From contig NZ_CP039649.1 in the NCBI RefSeq assembly GCF_004923315.1, positions 124,001 through 188,000 on the forward strand: a stretch of 64,000 bases of DNA, in the 5' to 3' direction. The notes under the pieces were generated by a model, which saw only the letters and a list, made by a program, of their open reading frames with translations, did not search any database and had not been told where the DNA came from. Both the position numbers and the translations under genes were made by a program. Shown here one piece after another: positions 1 through 8,957 of this stretch. Position 1 is the stretch's first letter. Every line of letters begins with the position of its first letter. Origin of the DNA: Azospirillum sp. TSA2s (GTDB lineage: Bacteria > Pseudomonadota > Alphaproteobacteria > Azospirillales > Azospirillaceae).

Positions 1-194
1 GACAGTGCATGGCGCGCCTTTCCCATCGTGTCGCTCTCCTGGGAGAACCAGGCAAATGCCTGGAGCAGTTCCTCACGGCTCGCTCCGGTTTCCAGAATGG
101 CGGCAATGCTGGCATCGTCGATCCGGCCGACCGTCTCCACGATGTCCTCGGAAGTAAGCCGCTGGCTCAGAGGCTTCATGCCTGAGGGTTCCAT
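1..194 (-). CDS. Hypothetical protein, N-terminal part only
   Basis: The gene enters from the left edge, so only its first 64 codons are visible. I chose the ATG at 194-192 because a textbook AGGAGG lies 8 bases upstream on the minus strand. The visible protein is acidic and probably helical, containing the stretch LTSEDIVETVGRIDD, with no signal peptide or membrane segment. I do not recognise the family. It is divergent from the ribosome-factor gene at 495, and the 300-bp gap between them must hold both promoters. Confidence 0.7.
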   Translation of the reverse strand, partial: MEPSGMKPLSQRLTSEDIVETVGRIDDASIAAILETGASREELLQAFAWFSQESDTMGKARHAL

Positions 195-269
195 GGCGAC
201 TTCCTCCTGGATGGCTGGCTGCGGGAGTGTTGGCTCGGATCATTAGACCGCAAGACTTCGGGTCGCCGC

Positions 270-283
270 TTGATCCAGGTTAA
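270..283. promoter_or_regulatory. FNR/FixK-like half-perfect box
   Basis: TTGATCCAGGTTAA has a perfect left FNR-type half-site (TTGAT) and a degenerate right half (GTTAA instead of ATCAA). The right part, CAGGTTAA, recurs as TTAACCTG at 4827-4834 upstream of ftsH and at 6901-6908 upstream of the acyl-CoA synthetase. Low-oxygen control by an FNR/CRP-family protein is an inference. Confidence 0.35.
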
Positions 284-390
284 CGCCGGGACTTCTGGAG
301 CCGCCAGAATGGTTGCCAGCGCGCTGTGCATCCCGGGTGGCTGGTCTGCTCGTTACGGTCGAGGGGATGGTCGTGGAACGCGCCGCTCGC

Positions 391-432
391 CGGCACGCCC
401 TGGCCGGCACGCCCTGCCCGGCACGCCCTGGC
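391..432. repeat. Three tandem 14-bp repeats
   Basis: CGGCACGCCCTGGC, CGGCACGCCCTGCC and CGGCACGCCCTGGC follow one another directly, about 60 bp before the HPF/cold-shock start. They differ at one position only. The array may be a replication-slippage product or a structured leader; no function can be assigned. Confidence 0.75.
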
Positions 433-494
433 GGACGCCGAACTCACGGGTGGTGCACGGCCGCTGACAGGTGACAACCGACAGGAGGAATGCC

Positions 495-1067
495 ATGCAA
501 TTCCCGGTGCAGATCACCTTCGACAATCTGGAACCGTCGCCCGCCCTGGAGACGGTCGTGCGGGAGCACGCCGCCAAGCTGGAGCGGTTCTTCGACCACA
601 TCATGGCGTGCCATGTGACCATCGACGCGCCGCACCGGCACCAGCACCAGGGCAAGCTCTATGCGGTCCGGATCGACCTGACCGTGCCGGGGGAAAAGTT
701 GGCCGTGCGTCACGCCAGGCCCGAGGACCATGCTCACGAGAATCCGAGAGTCGCCGTGCGCGATGCGTTCGACGCGGCCCGCCGGGAGTTGGAGGATTAC
801 GCGCGCCGCCGCCGGGCGGACGTGAAGACGCATGTCGTTCCCTTGCACGGCCGCGTGGTCCGCCTGTTCGCCGGAGACGGCTACGGTTTCATCGAAACGA
901 CGGACGGGCAGGAGGTCTATTTCCACCGCAACAGCGTGGCGGACGGGTCCTTCGACGCCCTGAAGGTTGACCAGGAGGTCCGCCTGAGCATCGCCGAAAA
1001 GGAAAGCGCCCAGGGGCCGCAGGCGACCACGGTCACCCCGGTCGGCAAGCATCATGTCGTCGGCTAG
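495..1067 (+). CDS. Ribosome hibernation factor (HPF/RaiA) fused to a cold-shock domain
   Basis: The 190-residue protein has two modules. Residues 1-110 match the HPF/RaiA fold that binds the 30S decoding region and silences ribosomes. Residues 118-183 are a cold-shock domain with the RNP1-like motif GYGFIET and RNP2-like VYFHRNSV. The start at 495 follows AGGAGG by 7 bases. The role is probably ribosome protection in stationary phase, stress or low oxygen, with the cold-shock module adding RNA contact; this is known for neither module in combination and is an inference. ppsA follows on the same strand after 89 bp, and the genes may share a promoter. Confidence 0.88.
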   Translation: MQFPVQITFDNLEPSPALETVVREHAAKLERFFDHIMACHVTIDAPHRHQHQGKLYAVRIDLTVPGEKLAVRHARPEDHAHENPRVAVRDAFDAARRELEDYARRRRADVKTHVVPLHGRVVRLFAGDGYGFIETTDGQEVYFHRNSVADGSFDALKVDQEVRLSIAEKESAQGPQATTVTPVGKHHVVG

Positions 1068-1156
1068 CGACCCGTCACGCCCGCGAGCACGAGGCGAACC
1101 CGCCAGCCGGCCATGCACGCCTTTGGGACAAGGAGGCCGGAACAAGGAGGCCGGAT

Positions 1157-3580
1157 ATGACGGACGCCACATACATCCGCTGGTTCTCCGACCTCGGCCG
1201 CGACGACGTGGCCCTGGTGGGCGGCAAGAACGCCTCCCTCGGTGAGCTGTACCGCCACCTGAAGCCACTGGGGGTCGAGGTGCCGGACGGGTTCGCCCTG
1301 ACCGCGGCGGCCTTCCGCGATGCGCTGACCGCGGCCAAGGCGTGGGAGGACCTCCACGCGCTGCTCGACGGGCTGGATAAGAACGACGTGGCCCGGCTTG
1401 CGAGCGCCGGAGCCCGTGCCCGCGACATCGTCTACTCGGCCGGCCTCACGCCGGCGATGGAGGTGCAAATCCGCACGGCCTTCCGCGCCCTGCTGGCCGA
1501 GTACGGGGAGGGCCTGACCGTCGCAGTCCGCAGTTCCGCCACCGCGGAGGATCTGCCGACCGCCAGTTTCGCCGGGCAGCACGAGACCTATCTGAATGTG
1601 TCCGGAGAGGCCATGCTGCTCGACGCGGTGCGGCGCTGCCACGCCTCGCTGTTCACCGACCGGGCCATCTCCTACCGGATCGACCAGGGCTTCGACCACT
1701 TCAAGGTCGCGCTGTCGGTCGGCGTGCAGAAAATGGTGCGTTCCGACCTCGCCTCGGCCGGGGTGATGTTCACGCTGGATACGGAATCGGGATTCCGCGA
1801 CGCCGTGTTCATCACCGGCGCCTATGGGCTGGGGGAAACGGTCGTCCAGGGGGCGGTCGATCCCGACGAGTTCTATGTGCACAAGGCGACCTTCCGGCAA
1901 GGCCACCGCGCGGTGCTGCAGCGGCGGCTGGGCGAGAAGCAGGTGAAGATGGTTTACCGGCCGGGCCGCACGCGCGAGCCGACGCGGACCGTCCCCACTC
2001 CCGACGCCGACCGCGAGCGCTTCTGTCTGACAGACGGGGAGGTGCTGCGGCTTGCCGGATACGCCATCCGGATCGAGGACCATTACGGCCAGCCCATGGA
2101 CATCGAATGGGCCAAGGACGGGCTGGACGGCGGCCTCTACATCGTCCAGGCCCGGCCGGAGACGGTCGCCTCCCAGCGGACGGCGCTGGAACTGGAGAGC
2201 TTCGTTCCGGAGGCGAAGGGGACCATGCTCGCGTCGGGACGCGCCGTCGGCGGACGCATGGCCACCGGGACGGTGCGTGTGGTGACCGATGCCCATCATC
2301 TGTCAGCCTTCCGTCCGGGCGAGGTTCTGGTGGCCGACACCACGACGCCGGATTGGGAGCCGGTGATGAAGACGGCCGCCGCCATCGTCACCAACCGGGG
2401 GGGCCGCACCTGCCATGCCGCCATAGTCGCCAGAGAGTTGGGCATTCCAGCCGTGGTCGGAGCCGAACGCGCGACGGAGGCCCTGCGTGATGGGCAGACG
2501 GTGACCGTCTCCTGCGCGGAGGGTGAAACCGGCAAGGTCTATGACGGCGCCGTGCCGTTCCGGGTGGAGCGCCTGGATCTTGGCCGGCTGCCGCGGCCGC
2601 AGACGCGCATCATGGTGAACCTCGGCAATCCCGATCAGGCCTTCCAGACCGGCCGGCTGCCGGTGGACGGTGTCGGGCTGGCGCGCATGGAGTTCATCGT
2701 CAACGAGGCCATCAAGGTCCATCCGATGGCGCTCGTCCACCCCGAGCGTGTCGAGGACGCCGAGGTGCGGGCCCGCATCGCCCACCTGACCCGCAACCAC
2801 CCGGACGGCAGCGCCTATTTCGTGGAGCGCCTGTCGGAGGGGGTCGGCACCATCGCGGCGGCATTCTTCCCGCGACCGGTGATCGTCCGGCTGTCCGATT
2901 TCAAGACCAACGAATACGCTTCCCTGCTCGGCGGGAGATGGTTCGAGCCGGTCGAGGAGAACCCGATGCTGGGCTTCCGGGGGGCTGCGCGCTACGCCCA
3001 CCCGGCTTACGAGGAAGGCTTTGCGCTGGAATGTCGGGCGCTTGCCCGCGTGCGTGGCGAGATGGGGCTGACCAACGTGAAGGTGATGGTGCCCTTCTGC
3101 CGCCGTCTGGAGGAAGCCGATCGGGTGATCGCCGCCATGGCGCGCCACGGGCTGGAGCGCGGGCGTGACGGCCTCCAGGTCTACGTGATGTGTGAAATCC
3201 CCAACAACGTGCTGCTGGTGGATGAGTTCGCCAAACGGTTCGACGGTTTTTCCATCGGGTCGAACGACCTGACGCAACTCACGCTCGGGGTGGACCGCGA
3301 CAGCCCGCTGGTCGCCTTCGATTTCGACGAGCGCGATCCCGGCGTGCTGGCTTTCCTGCGCCAGGCCGTGGAGGGCGCGCGGCGCAATGGCCGGCCTTGC
3401 GGCATCTGCGGACAGGCGCCCTCGGACTATCCGGAGATCGCCGAATTCCTGGTGCGCCTCGGCATCGACTCCATCAGCCTGACGCCGGACAGCGTGCTCA
3501 GGACGCTGCGCGCGGTCGTGGAACTGGAACGGAAACTCGGCCGCGCGCCGCGCGAGCCCGGAACGGGAGGAGTGTCATGA
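1157..3580 (+). CDS. ppsA: Phosphoenolpyruvate synthase
   Basis: PEP synthase converts pyruvate, ATP and water to PEP, AMP and phosphate, the entry to gluconeogenesis. The 807-residue length is normal for the family. An N-terminal ATP-grasp domain is followed by the swivelling phosphohistidine domain with the motif GGRTCHAAIVARELGIP, whose phosphorylated His is residue 420, and then the C-terminal PEP-binding barrel ending in the GICGQ catalytic-cysteine motif. The start is preceded by AAGGAGG at 1144-1150. Its stop codon overlaps the ATG of the next gene (ATGA at 3577-3580), so the two are translationally coupled. Confidence 0.95.
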   Translation: MTDATYIRWFSDLGRDDVALVGGKNASLGELYRHLKPLGVEVPDGFALTAAAFRDALTAAKAWEDLHALLDGLDKNDVARLASAGARARDIVYSAGLTPAMEVQIRTAFRALLAEYGEGLTVAVRSSATAEDLPTASFAGQHETYLNVSGEAMLLDAVRRCHASLFTDRAISYRIDQGFDHFKVALSVGVQKMVRSDLASAGVMFTLDTESGFRDAVFITGAYGLGETVVQGAVDPDEFYVHKATFRQGHRAVLQRRLGEKQVKMVYRPGRTREPTRTVPTPDADRERFCLTDGEVLRLAGYAIRIEDHYGQPMDIEWAKDGLDGGLYIVQARPETVASQRTALELESFVPEAKGTMLASGRAVGGRMATGTVRVVTDAHHLSAFRPGEVLVADTTTPDWEPVMKTAAAIVTNRGGRTCHAAIVARELGIPAVVGAERATEALRDGQTVTVSCAEGETGKVYDGAVPFRVERLDLGRLPRPQTRIMVNLGNPDQAFQTGRLPVDGVGLARMEFIVNEAIKVHPMALVHPERVEDAEVRARIAHLTRNHPDGSAYFVERLSEGVGTIAAAFFPRPVIVRLSDFKTNEYASLLGGRWFEPVEENPMLGFRGAARYAHPAYEEGFALECRALARVRGEMGLTNVKVMVPFCRRLEEADRVIAAMARHGLERGRDGLQVYVMCEIPNNVLLVDEFAKRFDGFSIGSNDLTQLTLGVDRDSPLVAFDFDERDPGVLAFLRQAVEGARRNGRPCGICGQAPSDYPEIAEFLVRLGIDSISLTPDSVLRTLRAVVELERKLGRAPREPGTGGVS

Positions 3581-4155
3581 AGCACGTCGTCGTTTTCGCG
3601 CATCCGCGCTCCGGCAGCTTCATCCGGCAGGCGGTGGGCGCCTATGTGGACGAGTTGGAGCAATGCGGGCACGCGGTCACCGTCCGCGACCTCTACGCCA
3701 TGGGCTTCAACCCGGTCCTTTCGGAGGAGGAACTGGCCGGCACGGGTCCGGTACCCGAAGACATCCAGCGCGAGCAGGACCTCATCACGGCGTCCCAGGC
3801 GGTTTCCTTCGTGTTTCCGATCTGGTGGGCCGGCATGCCGGCGATGCTGAAAGGCTATGTGGACCGTGTCTTCAGTTACGGATTTGCCTGGGAAATGCGG
3901 GGCGAGGAGGTCGAGGGCAAACTGCATGGGCGCAAAGGGCTGATCGTCACGAGTTCCGGCGCCCCGATGGCCTTTCTGGAAGCGACCGGTGAGAGGCAGG
4001 CCTTCACGGTGACACAGGACGTTGCGATCATGGGACTGTGCGGCATCAGGGTGGTCGAGCATCTGCATTTCGACGATCTGGGGCCGCACACCACGCCCGC
4101 GCAGGTCGACGACGACATCCGCCGCATCCGCGCATCCGTGCGCAACCATTTCTGA
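3577..4155 (+). CDS. NAD(P)H dehydrogenase (quinone) family flavoprotein
   Basis: This 192-residue protein has a flavodoxin-like fold of the KefF/MdaB/NQO1 type. The N-terminal VVVFAHPRSGSF loop is the usual FMN/FAD phosphate-binding segment, and FPIWWAGMPAMLKGYVDRVF is the family's conserved active-site stretch. Such enzymes reduce quinones or other electrophiles by two electrons with NAD(P)H in the cytoplasm. It overlaps the ppsA stop by 4 bp and is therefore its operon partner. The physiological substrate cannot be read from the sequence. Confidence 0.85.
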   Translation: MKHVVVFAHPRSGSFIRQAVGAYVDELEQCGHAVTVRDLYAMGFNPVLSEEELAGTGPVPEDIQREQDLITASQAVSFVFPIWWAGMPAMLKGYVDRVFSYGFAWEMRGEEVEGKLHGRKGLIVTSSGAPMAFLEATGERQAFTVTQDVAIMGLCGIRVVEHLHFDDLGPHTTPAQVDDDIRRIRASVRNHF

Positions 4156-4259
4156 ATGGGGCTTGCGGCCTGGCCCCGCCGCTTGGCCCCGTCGCTTGGC
4201 CCCACCGGACCGCGACGGATGCCGAAGCCGCGCCTCAATCATTCCGCCGCCGATCCGTC

Positions 4260-4730
4260 CTAAAGCCGGTTGATTTCGAATTCCTCGCAGGAAAAACCGA
4301 GCTGGGCGGCCCCCTCCTCCAGGCAGTCTCCCAGGTTGGGGATGCCGATCAGGTAATCCGCGGAACGGGCCGTATGGCGTTCCCGGGCCAGCGCCTGCGC
4401 CTCGGCCCATTCGTCCGCCGAGAAATCGCCGCGCCCCACCCAGACCAGCGCGATCACATCGACCACCTCGTCGTCGTCGAGACCGTCGATTGCGTCCTTC
4501 AGTTCCGCCAGGGTCGGATCGTCGGCGTAATCCTCCAGCACCGCCCGCATGCCGTCGTCGCTTGGGTTGGAGCCCTCATCCAGATCGGACGGCTCCACCT
4601 TGGCGTCGAATTCGCGGGCCTTGACGATCAGAAAGCACAGCTTCTGCAATCCGACGTTCAGCTCGGGCACCGGTTCGACGGACGGGGGTTCGGCGGACGG
4701 GGCTGGCTGGGGAGGAGCAGGTTTGGCCAT
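4260..4730 (-). CDS. DUF3775-type hypothetical protein
   Basis: The 156-residue protein begins with a Pro/Ala/Glu-rich low-complexity tail (about residues 2-22). An acidic helical domain follows, with the stretch LCFLIVKAREFDAKVE and a C-terminal part containing DEVVDVIALVWVGRGDFSADEW, a pattern I associate with the DUF3775 family. No enzymatic motif is visible. The ATG at 4730 is preferred over an upstream ATG at 4808 because AAAGGAGT lies 11 bases before it. It is convergent with the flavoprotein gene and divergent from ftsH. Confidence 0.75.
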   Translation of the reverse strand: MAKPAPPQPAPSAEPPSVEPVPELNVGLQKLCFLIVKAREFDAKVEPSDLDEGSNPSDDGMRAVLEDYADDPTLAELKDAIDGLDDDEVVDVIALVWVGRGDFSADEWAEAQALARERHTARSADYLIGIPNLGDCLEEGAAQLGFSCEEFEINRL

Positions 4731-4826
4731 GGCGGTCCGGACTCCTTTGGCGGACTCCCTGAACGGTATCCGTGCAACCGCATCGGGAGAATGCCGCCAT
4801 TGATCCACGGCTTCACCATGCCGGCC

Positions 4827-4834
4827 TTAACCTG
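4827..4834. promoter_or_regulatory. TTAACCTG element upstream of ftsH
   Basis: This octamer is the reverse complement of CAGGTTAA in the box at 270-283 and recurs at 6901-6908. It lies 75 bp before the ftsH start. Common control is a possibility only. Confidence 0.25.
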
Positions 4835-4908
4835 AGTAAAGGACAGGACGCGGACGCCCCTGCAGCCTTCAGGGGATGCGGGCGGTTCAGACCGCAGCGG
4901 GAGGTGTC

Positions 4909-6843
4909 ATGGACGACAAGAAGGACAGCGACCGCGGCGCCGACCTGCTGTTGTGGCTTGCCCTTGCCCTGTCGATCGGGGTCGGGCTGTTCCTGCTGTG
5001 GGCGCTCCCCGGCGTTCATCAGGCGCAAACGATACCCTACAGCCAGTTCCAGGATCTGTTGGATCGCGGCAAGATCGAGCAGGTCATGGTCGGCGAAACC
5101 ACCCTGACCGGTACGCTGAGCGAACCTCTGCCCAACGGGTCGCGGACATTCGAGACCATCCGTGTCGCGCCCGACATCGCCCGCGACCTCTCGGCCCGTC
5201 ACATCCCCTTCAGCGGCATCAGCGGGTCAAGTTGGACTTCAGGCATCGTCAGTTGGTTCGGCTGGCTCCTGATCCTGTTCGCCGTGTGGAGTCTGGCCGG
5301 GATGTCCGGCATGCGGGCGGGCGGAGGCCTGCTGTCGATAGGCCGCAGCAAGGCCAAGCTGTTCGCCGAGACCGATGTCTCCATCAGGTTCGATGATGTC
5401 GCCGGTGTCGACGAGGCGAAGGAGGAACTGCGGGAGGTCGTGGAGTTCCTGCAGAATCCGAAGGAGTTTTCGCGCCTTGGCGCCCATGTGCCCAAGGGGA
5501 TTCTGCTGGTCGGTCCGCCTGGAACCGGCAAGACGCTGCTGGCCAGGGCCGTCGCCGGCGAAGCCAAGGTTCCCTTCATTTCAACCAACGGATCGGAATT
5601 CGTCGAGATGTTCGTCGGGGTCGGGGCCGCGAGGGTGCGGGACCTGTTCACGCTCGCACGGGAGCGAACGCCGGCCATCATTTTCATCGATGAACTCGAC
5701 GCGCTCGGCCGTGCGCGCGGATCACTGCCGATGCTGGGCGGCCACGACGAGAAGGAACAGACGCTCAACCAGCTTCTGGCCGAATTGGACGGCTTCGACC
5801 CCAGTGCCGGGCTGGTTTTGCTGGCGGCAACCAACCGCCCGGAAATCCTCGATCCGGCCCTGCTCCGCGCGGGGCGGTTCGACCGGCAGATCCTGGTGGA
5901 TCGGCCGGAAAAATCCGGACGCGCGCAAATCCTCGCGATCCACACCAGACGGGTCCCTCTCGGCCCGGATGTGGACCTCGCCAACTTGGCGGCTCTGACC
6001 CCGGGCTTCACCGGTGCCGACCTCGCCAATCTGGTCAACGAGGCGGCGATGATCGCCACGAGGCGGGACGCCGACGCCGTGTCGACGGAGGATTTCGAGG
6101 CCGCCATCGAACGGATCGTCGCCGGATTGGAGAAGAAATCCCGCATTCTCAGCCTGCACGAACGATCCATCGTCGCCCACCACGAGATGGGACACGCCCT
6201 GGTCGCCATGGCGATCCCGGGCACCGATCCCGTCCAGAAGGTATCGATCATTCCGCGCGGCATCGGGGCGCTCGGCTACACCATCCAGCGCCCGACGGAG
6301 GATCGCTTCCTGATGGGCCGCCACGAGCTGGAAGACAAGATGACCGTCCTGATGGCCGGCCGGGCGGCGGAGCAGATCGTGTTCGGCGAGGTATCGACGG
6401 GCGGAGCCGACGATCTGGCGAAGGTCACGGACATCGCCAGGGGCATGGTGATGCGGTACGGCATGGACGAAACGCTGGGGGCGGTCTGTTACGACACCGA
6501 GCCGGGCCATCTTCTCGGTCAGCCCCAGGGCGCCTTCTGGCAACCCCGGCATTACGGCGAAGCGTCGGCCAGCCGCATCGATGCGGCGGTCCGCACCCTG
6601 GTCGAGGCCGCCGCGTCGCGGGCATCGGACATCTTGCGCAGGAACCACGCCATGCTGGAGCAGGGGGCAAGAAGCCTGCTGGAGCGTGAAACCCTGACCG
6701 CGGACGAACTGCCGAAGCCGCTGCCGGAATCGGAGGGCACGGAACAAGACCCTGAAGAAGAAAGCAAACAGAGCGCGGAGACCGTGCCGGATGAGTCGAA
6801 GGCTTTTGCCGAAGCCCCGCGGTGCATTGTCGGCACGCAGTGA
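4909..6843 (+). CDS. ftsH: ATP-dependent membrane zinc protease FtsH
   Basis: FtsH degrades misfolded membrane proteins and short-lived regulators as a hexamer in the inner membrane. The 644 residues include an N-terminal membrane segment (about 14-34), a short periplasmic domain, a second membrane segment (about 105-128), and an AAA domain with Walker A GPPGTGKT at 202-209 and Walker B IIFIDELDALG. The zinc protease domain has HEMGH at 425-429. Start choice rests on GGGAGGTGTC directly before ATG. Its neighbours are stress or metabolic genes rather than tilS or folP, so this is probably an accessory FtsH rather than the housekeeping copy. The Glu/Ser-rich tail is atypical. Confidence 0.93.
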   Translation: MDDKKDSDRGADLLLWLALALSIGVGLFLLWALPGVHQAQTIPYSQFQDLLDRGKIEQVMVGETTLTGTLSEPLPNGSRTFETIRVAPDIARDLSARHIPFSGISGSSWTSGIVSWFGWLLILFAVWSLAGMSGMRAGGGLLSIGRSKAKLFAETDVSIRFDDVAGVDEAKEELREVVEFLQNPKEFSRLGAHVPKGILLVGPPGTGKTLLARAVAGEAKVPFISTNGSEFVEMFVGVGAARVRDLFTLARERTPAIIFIDELDALGRARGSLPMLGGHDEKEQTLNQLLAELDGFDPSAGLVLLAATNRPEILDPALLRAGRFDRQILVDRPEKSGRAQILAIHTRRVPLGPDVDLANLAALTPGFTGADLANLVNEAAMIATRRDADAVSTEDFEAAIERIVAGLEKKSRILSLHERSIVAHHEMGHALVAMAIPGTDPVQKVSIIPRGIGALGYTIQRPTEDRFLMGRHELEDKMTVLMAGRAAEQIVFGEVSTGGADDLAKVTDIARGMVMRYGMDETLGAVCYDTEPGHLLGQPQGAFWQPRHYGEASASRIDAAVRTLVEAAASRASDILRRNHAMLEQGARSLLERETLTADELPKPLPESEGTEQDPEEESKQSAETVPDESKAFAEAPRCIVGTQ

Positions 6844-6900
6844 GACTTCGCACCGGTCGGCATCATCCATCCTTCAGGGGATGGCGACAAGGCAACGGCT

Positions 6901-6908
6901 TTAACCTG
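6901..6908. promoter_or_regulatory. TTAACCTG element upstream of acyl-CoA synthetase
   Basis: This is the third occurrence of the octamer seen at 276-283 (reverse orientation) and 4827-4834. It lies 67 bp before the synthetase start. Confidence 0.25.
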
Positions 6909-6975
6909 CATCTAGAGGTGGTCCCGGCAGGTCCGATAGACTGTGTCCGGCACACCCGTGTTCGGAACCGACGTC

Positions 6976-8688
6976 ATGATCAGGTCCATCGCCGACGCCA
7001 CGGCAGGCGCCCAGGGAATCACCTACCCCTGGGAGCGCAACTATCCTCCCGGATTGGACTGGCGCCGCCCCCCGCCGGCGCGGCCCCTGCCTGCACTGCT
7101 CGAGGAGGCGGCCGCGACCCACCGGGACCGGCCCTGCATGGATTTCCTCGGGCGGCGCCATTCCTTCGGCGAAACCCTCGATCTGGTCGAAAGGACCGCC
7201 AAGGGGCTGCAGGAGCTGGGTGTCGGCGAGGGGACCCGGGTCATGCTTCTGCTGCCCAACTGTCCCTATTTCATCATCGCCTTCTATGCCATCCTCAAGG
7301 CTGGCGGCACGGTGGTGAACGCCAACCCGCTGAATGCCGAGCTGGAGCTTGAACGGCAGATCGCCGACTCCGCCGCCGAAATCCTGATAACCCTCGACCT
7401 GCCAAGATTCCAGGCCACCCTGTCGGCGGTGGGATGGCCGGGCCGGCTGCGCCGGATCATCGTCGCCTCCCTGGCGGAAAGCCTGCCCTTCCCGAAGAAC
7501 TGGCTGTATCCCCTGTTGCACCGGGGGGACGTCGCGGACTTTCCGGATGACGGACGCCATCTCTCCTTTTCCAGCCTGCTCGACAATGACGGCCGCTGTG
7601 TTCCGGTCGGTATCGATCCGCAGCATGCGCCGGCCGTCAATCAATACACCGGCGGCACCACCGGAGTGCCCAAGGGGACCGTCCTCACCCATGCCGGCCT
7701 CTTCGTGAATGCCTGCCAGTGCCGGGACTGGCTCACCGGAAGCGCGGTGGAACAGGAGCGCCTCCTTGCCGTGTTGCCGCTGTTCCATGTCTTCGGCATG
7801 ACCGCGGTGATGAACTTCGGCATCGCGCTCGGCGCCGAGCTGGTGTTGCTGCCGCGGATCGACGTGCGGGAGATTCTTGCCACCATCCAGAGCAAGCGCC
7901 CGACCATGATGACCGGCGTTCCCCGGCTTTTCCAGGCGCTGATCGACTGCCCCACCGCAGCCCTCCATGATCTGTCGTCGCTGCGGCTGTGCATCTCCGG
8001 CGGCGACAGCCTGCCGCCGCTGCTGCAGGAGCGCTTCCAGGCGATGACCGGCAGCAGGCTGGTCGAGGGGTACGGCCTGACGGAGGCATCCCCCGTCGTC
8101 ACCTGCACCCCCTACGAAGGCGCCACCAAGCCCGGTTCGGCCGGGCTGCCCCTGCCGGGGACCATCGTCGAGATCGTGTCCGTTGAAGACGGCACGACCC
8201 CCCAACCGGTGGGCAGGGTGGGGGAAGTGTGTGTCAGCGGCCCCCAGCTCATGGCCGGCTATTGGAGCGACGACGAGGCGACCGCAAAGGCGATGGCCGG
8301 TGGACATCTCCACACGGGCGACATCGGCTTTCTCGACGAGGACGGCTATCTCCACATCGTCGACCGGCTGAAGGATCTCATCATCGCCGGCGGGCAGCAT
8401 GTGTATCCGCGCGTCGTCGAAGCCGCGATCCGCGAACACCCGGCGGTGAGCGATGTCGCCGTGATCGGCGAACCTGATCCGGTACGCGGCCAGACGGTCA
8501 AGGCGTTCGTCGTCGCGAAGGCCGGCGCCGGGCTGTCGGCGGAGGACCTGCACAGCTTCCTCGTTCCCCGCCTGTCCCGTTTCGAACGACCGTCGACGAT
8601 CGAGTTCCGATCGGCCCTGCCCACGTCGATCATCGGCAAGATCCTGAAACGCGATCTGCGCAGCGCAACCGAGCAGCCCGACCTGTGA
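6976..8688 (+). CDS. Long-chain acyl-CoA synthetase (AMP-binding family)
   Basis: The enzyme activates a carboxylic acid, probably a fatty acid, to its acyl-CoA through an acyl-adenylate. The 570 residues carry the family core motifs: the P-loop YTGGTTGVPKGTVLTHAG at about 224, the A5 motif VEGYGLTEASPVV, the A7/A8 region GDIGFLDEDGYLHIVDR, and the catalytic Lys near the C terminus in SIIGKILKRDLR. I chose ATG 6976; a GTG at 6943 is in frame but has no better ribosome binding site. It stands alone between ftsH and an IS-end-like repeat, so the chain length and pathway are unknown. Confidence 0.88.
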   Translation: MIRSIADATAGAQGITYPWERNYPPGLDWRRPPPARPLPALLEEAAATHRDRPCMDFLGRRHSFGETLDLVERTAKGLQELGVGEGTRVMLLLPNCPYFIIAFYAILKAGGTVVNANPLNAELELERQIADSAAEILITLDLPRFQATLSAVGWPGRLRRIIVASLAESLPFPKNWLYPLLHRGDVADFPDDGRHLSFSSLLDNDGRCVPVGIDPQHAPAVNQYTGGTTGVPKGTVLTHAGLFVNACQCRDWLTGSAVEQERLLAVLPLFHVFGMTAVMNFGIALGAELVLLPRIDVREILATIQSKRPTMMTGVPRLFQALIDCPTAALHDLSSLRLCISGGDSLPPLLQERFQAMTGSRLVEGYGLTEASPVVTCTPYEGATKPGSAGLPLPGTIVEIVSVEDGTTPQPVGRVGEVCVSGPQLMAGYWSDDEATAKAMAGGHLHTGDIGFLDEDGYLHIVDRLKDLIIAGGQHVYPRVVEAAIREHPAVSDVAVIGEPDPVRGQTVKAFVVAKAGAGLSAEDLHSFLVPRLSRFERPSTIEFRSALPTSIIGKILKRDLRSATEQPDL

Positions 8689-8865
8689 ACCGGCATGGAA
8701 CGAGGGACGCAGTAAACCGCTCCGGGTTTTCCGGTGGCTGTTTCTGTTGAGTCACGCCGCCTTCCTGTCCTGGTCTAATGCTTAACGGCGGCGAGCCATG
8801 GCACCTCCGGGGTGCGGCTGCCTCTTTCGATGGCGTGCCGAATCCCCGGAAGGTGCAAGGTCATT

Positions 8866-8925
8866 CAGTATGAGACTTTGTTGTCCAGTATGACCGTTTA
8901 TTCTTCAGTGTGAGACTCTATTCTC
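8866..8925. repeat. Three tandem 20-bp repeats, probable IS end remnant
   Basis: The units CAGTATGAGACTTTGTTGTC, CAGTATGACCGTTTATTCTT and CAGTGTGAGACTCTATTCTC sit at exact 20-bp spacing. They lie between two convergent genes, 32 bp past the end of glmS, so a promoter operator is unlikely. Multiple short terminal repeats of this kind are typical of IS21-family ends. No transposase gene is present. Confidence 0.6.
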
Positions 8926-8957
8926 TGTGCACATACCAATTCTTTTCAAGCGGTCTC

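Larger units (their letters stand above)
195..494. other. Divergent intergenic region with no gene
   Basis: This 300-bp gap separates the minus-strand partial gene from the plus-strand HPF/cold-shock gene. It contains an FNR/CRP-like box at 270-283 and three tandem 14-mers at 391-432. I see no credible coding sequence in it. Confidence 0.6.

Noticed and set aside
8866..8925. CRISPR-like array
   Set aside because: Units are directly adjacent with no spacers, only three in number and diverged from each other.
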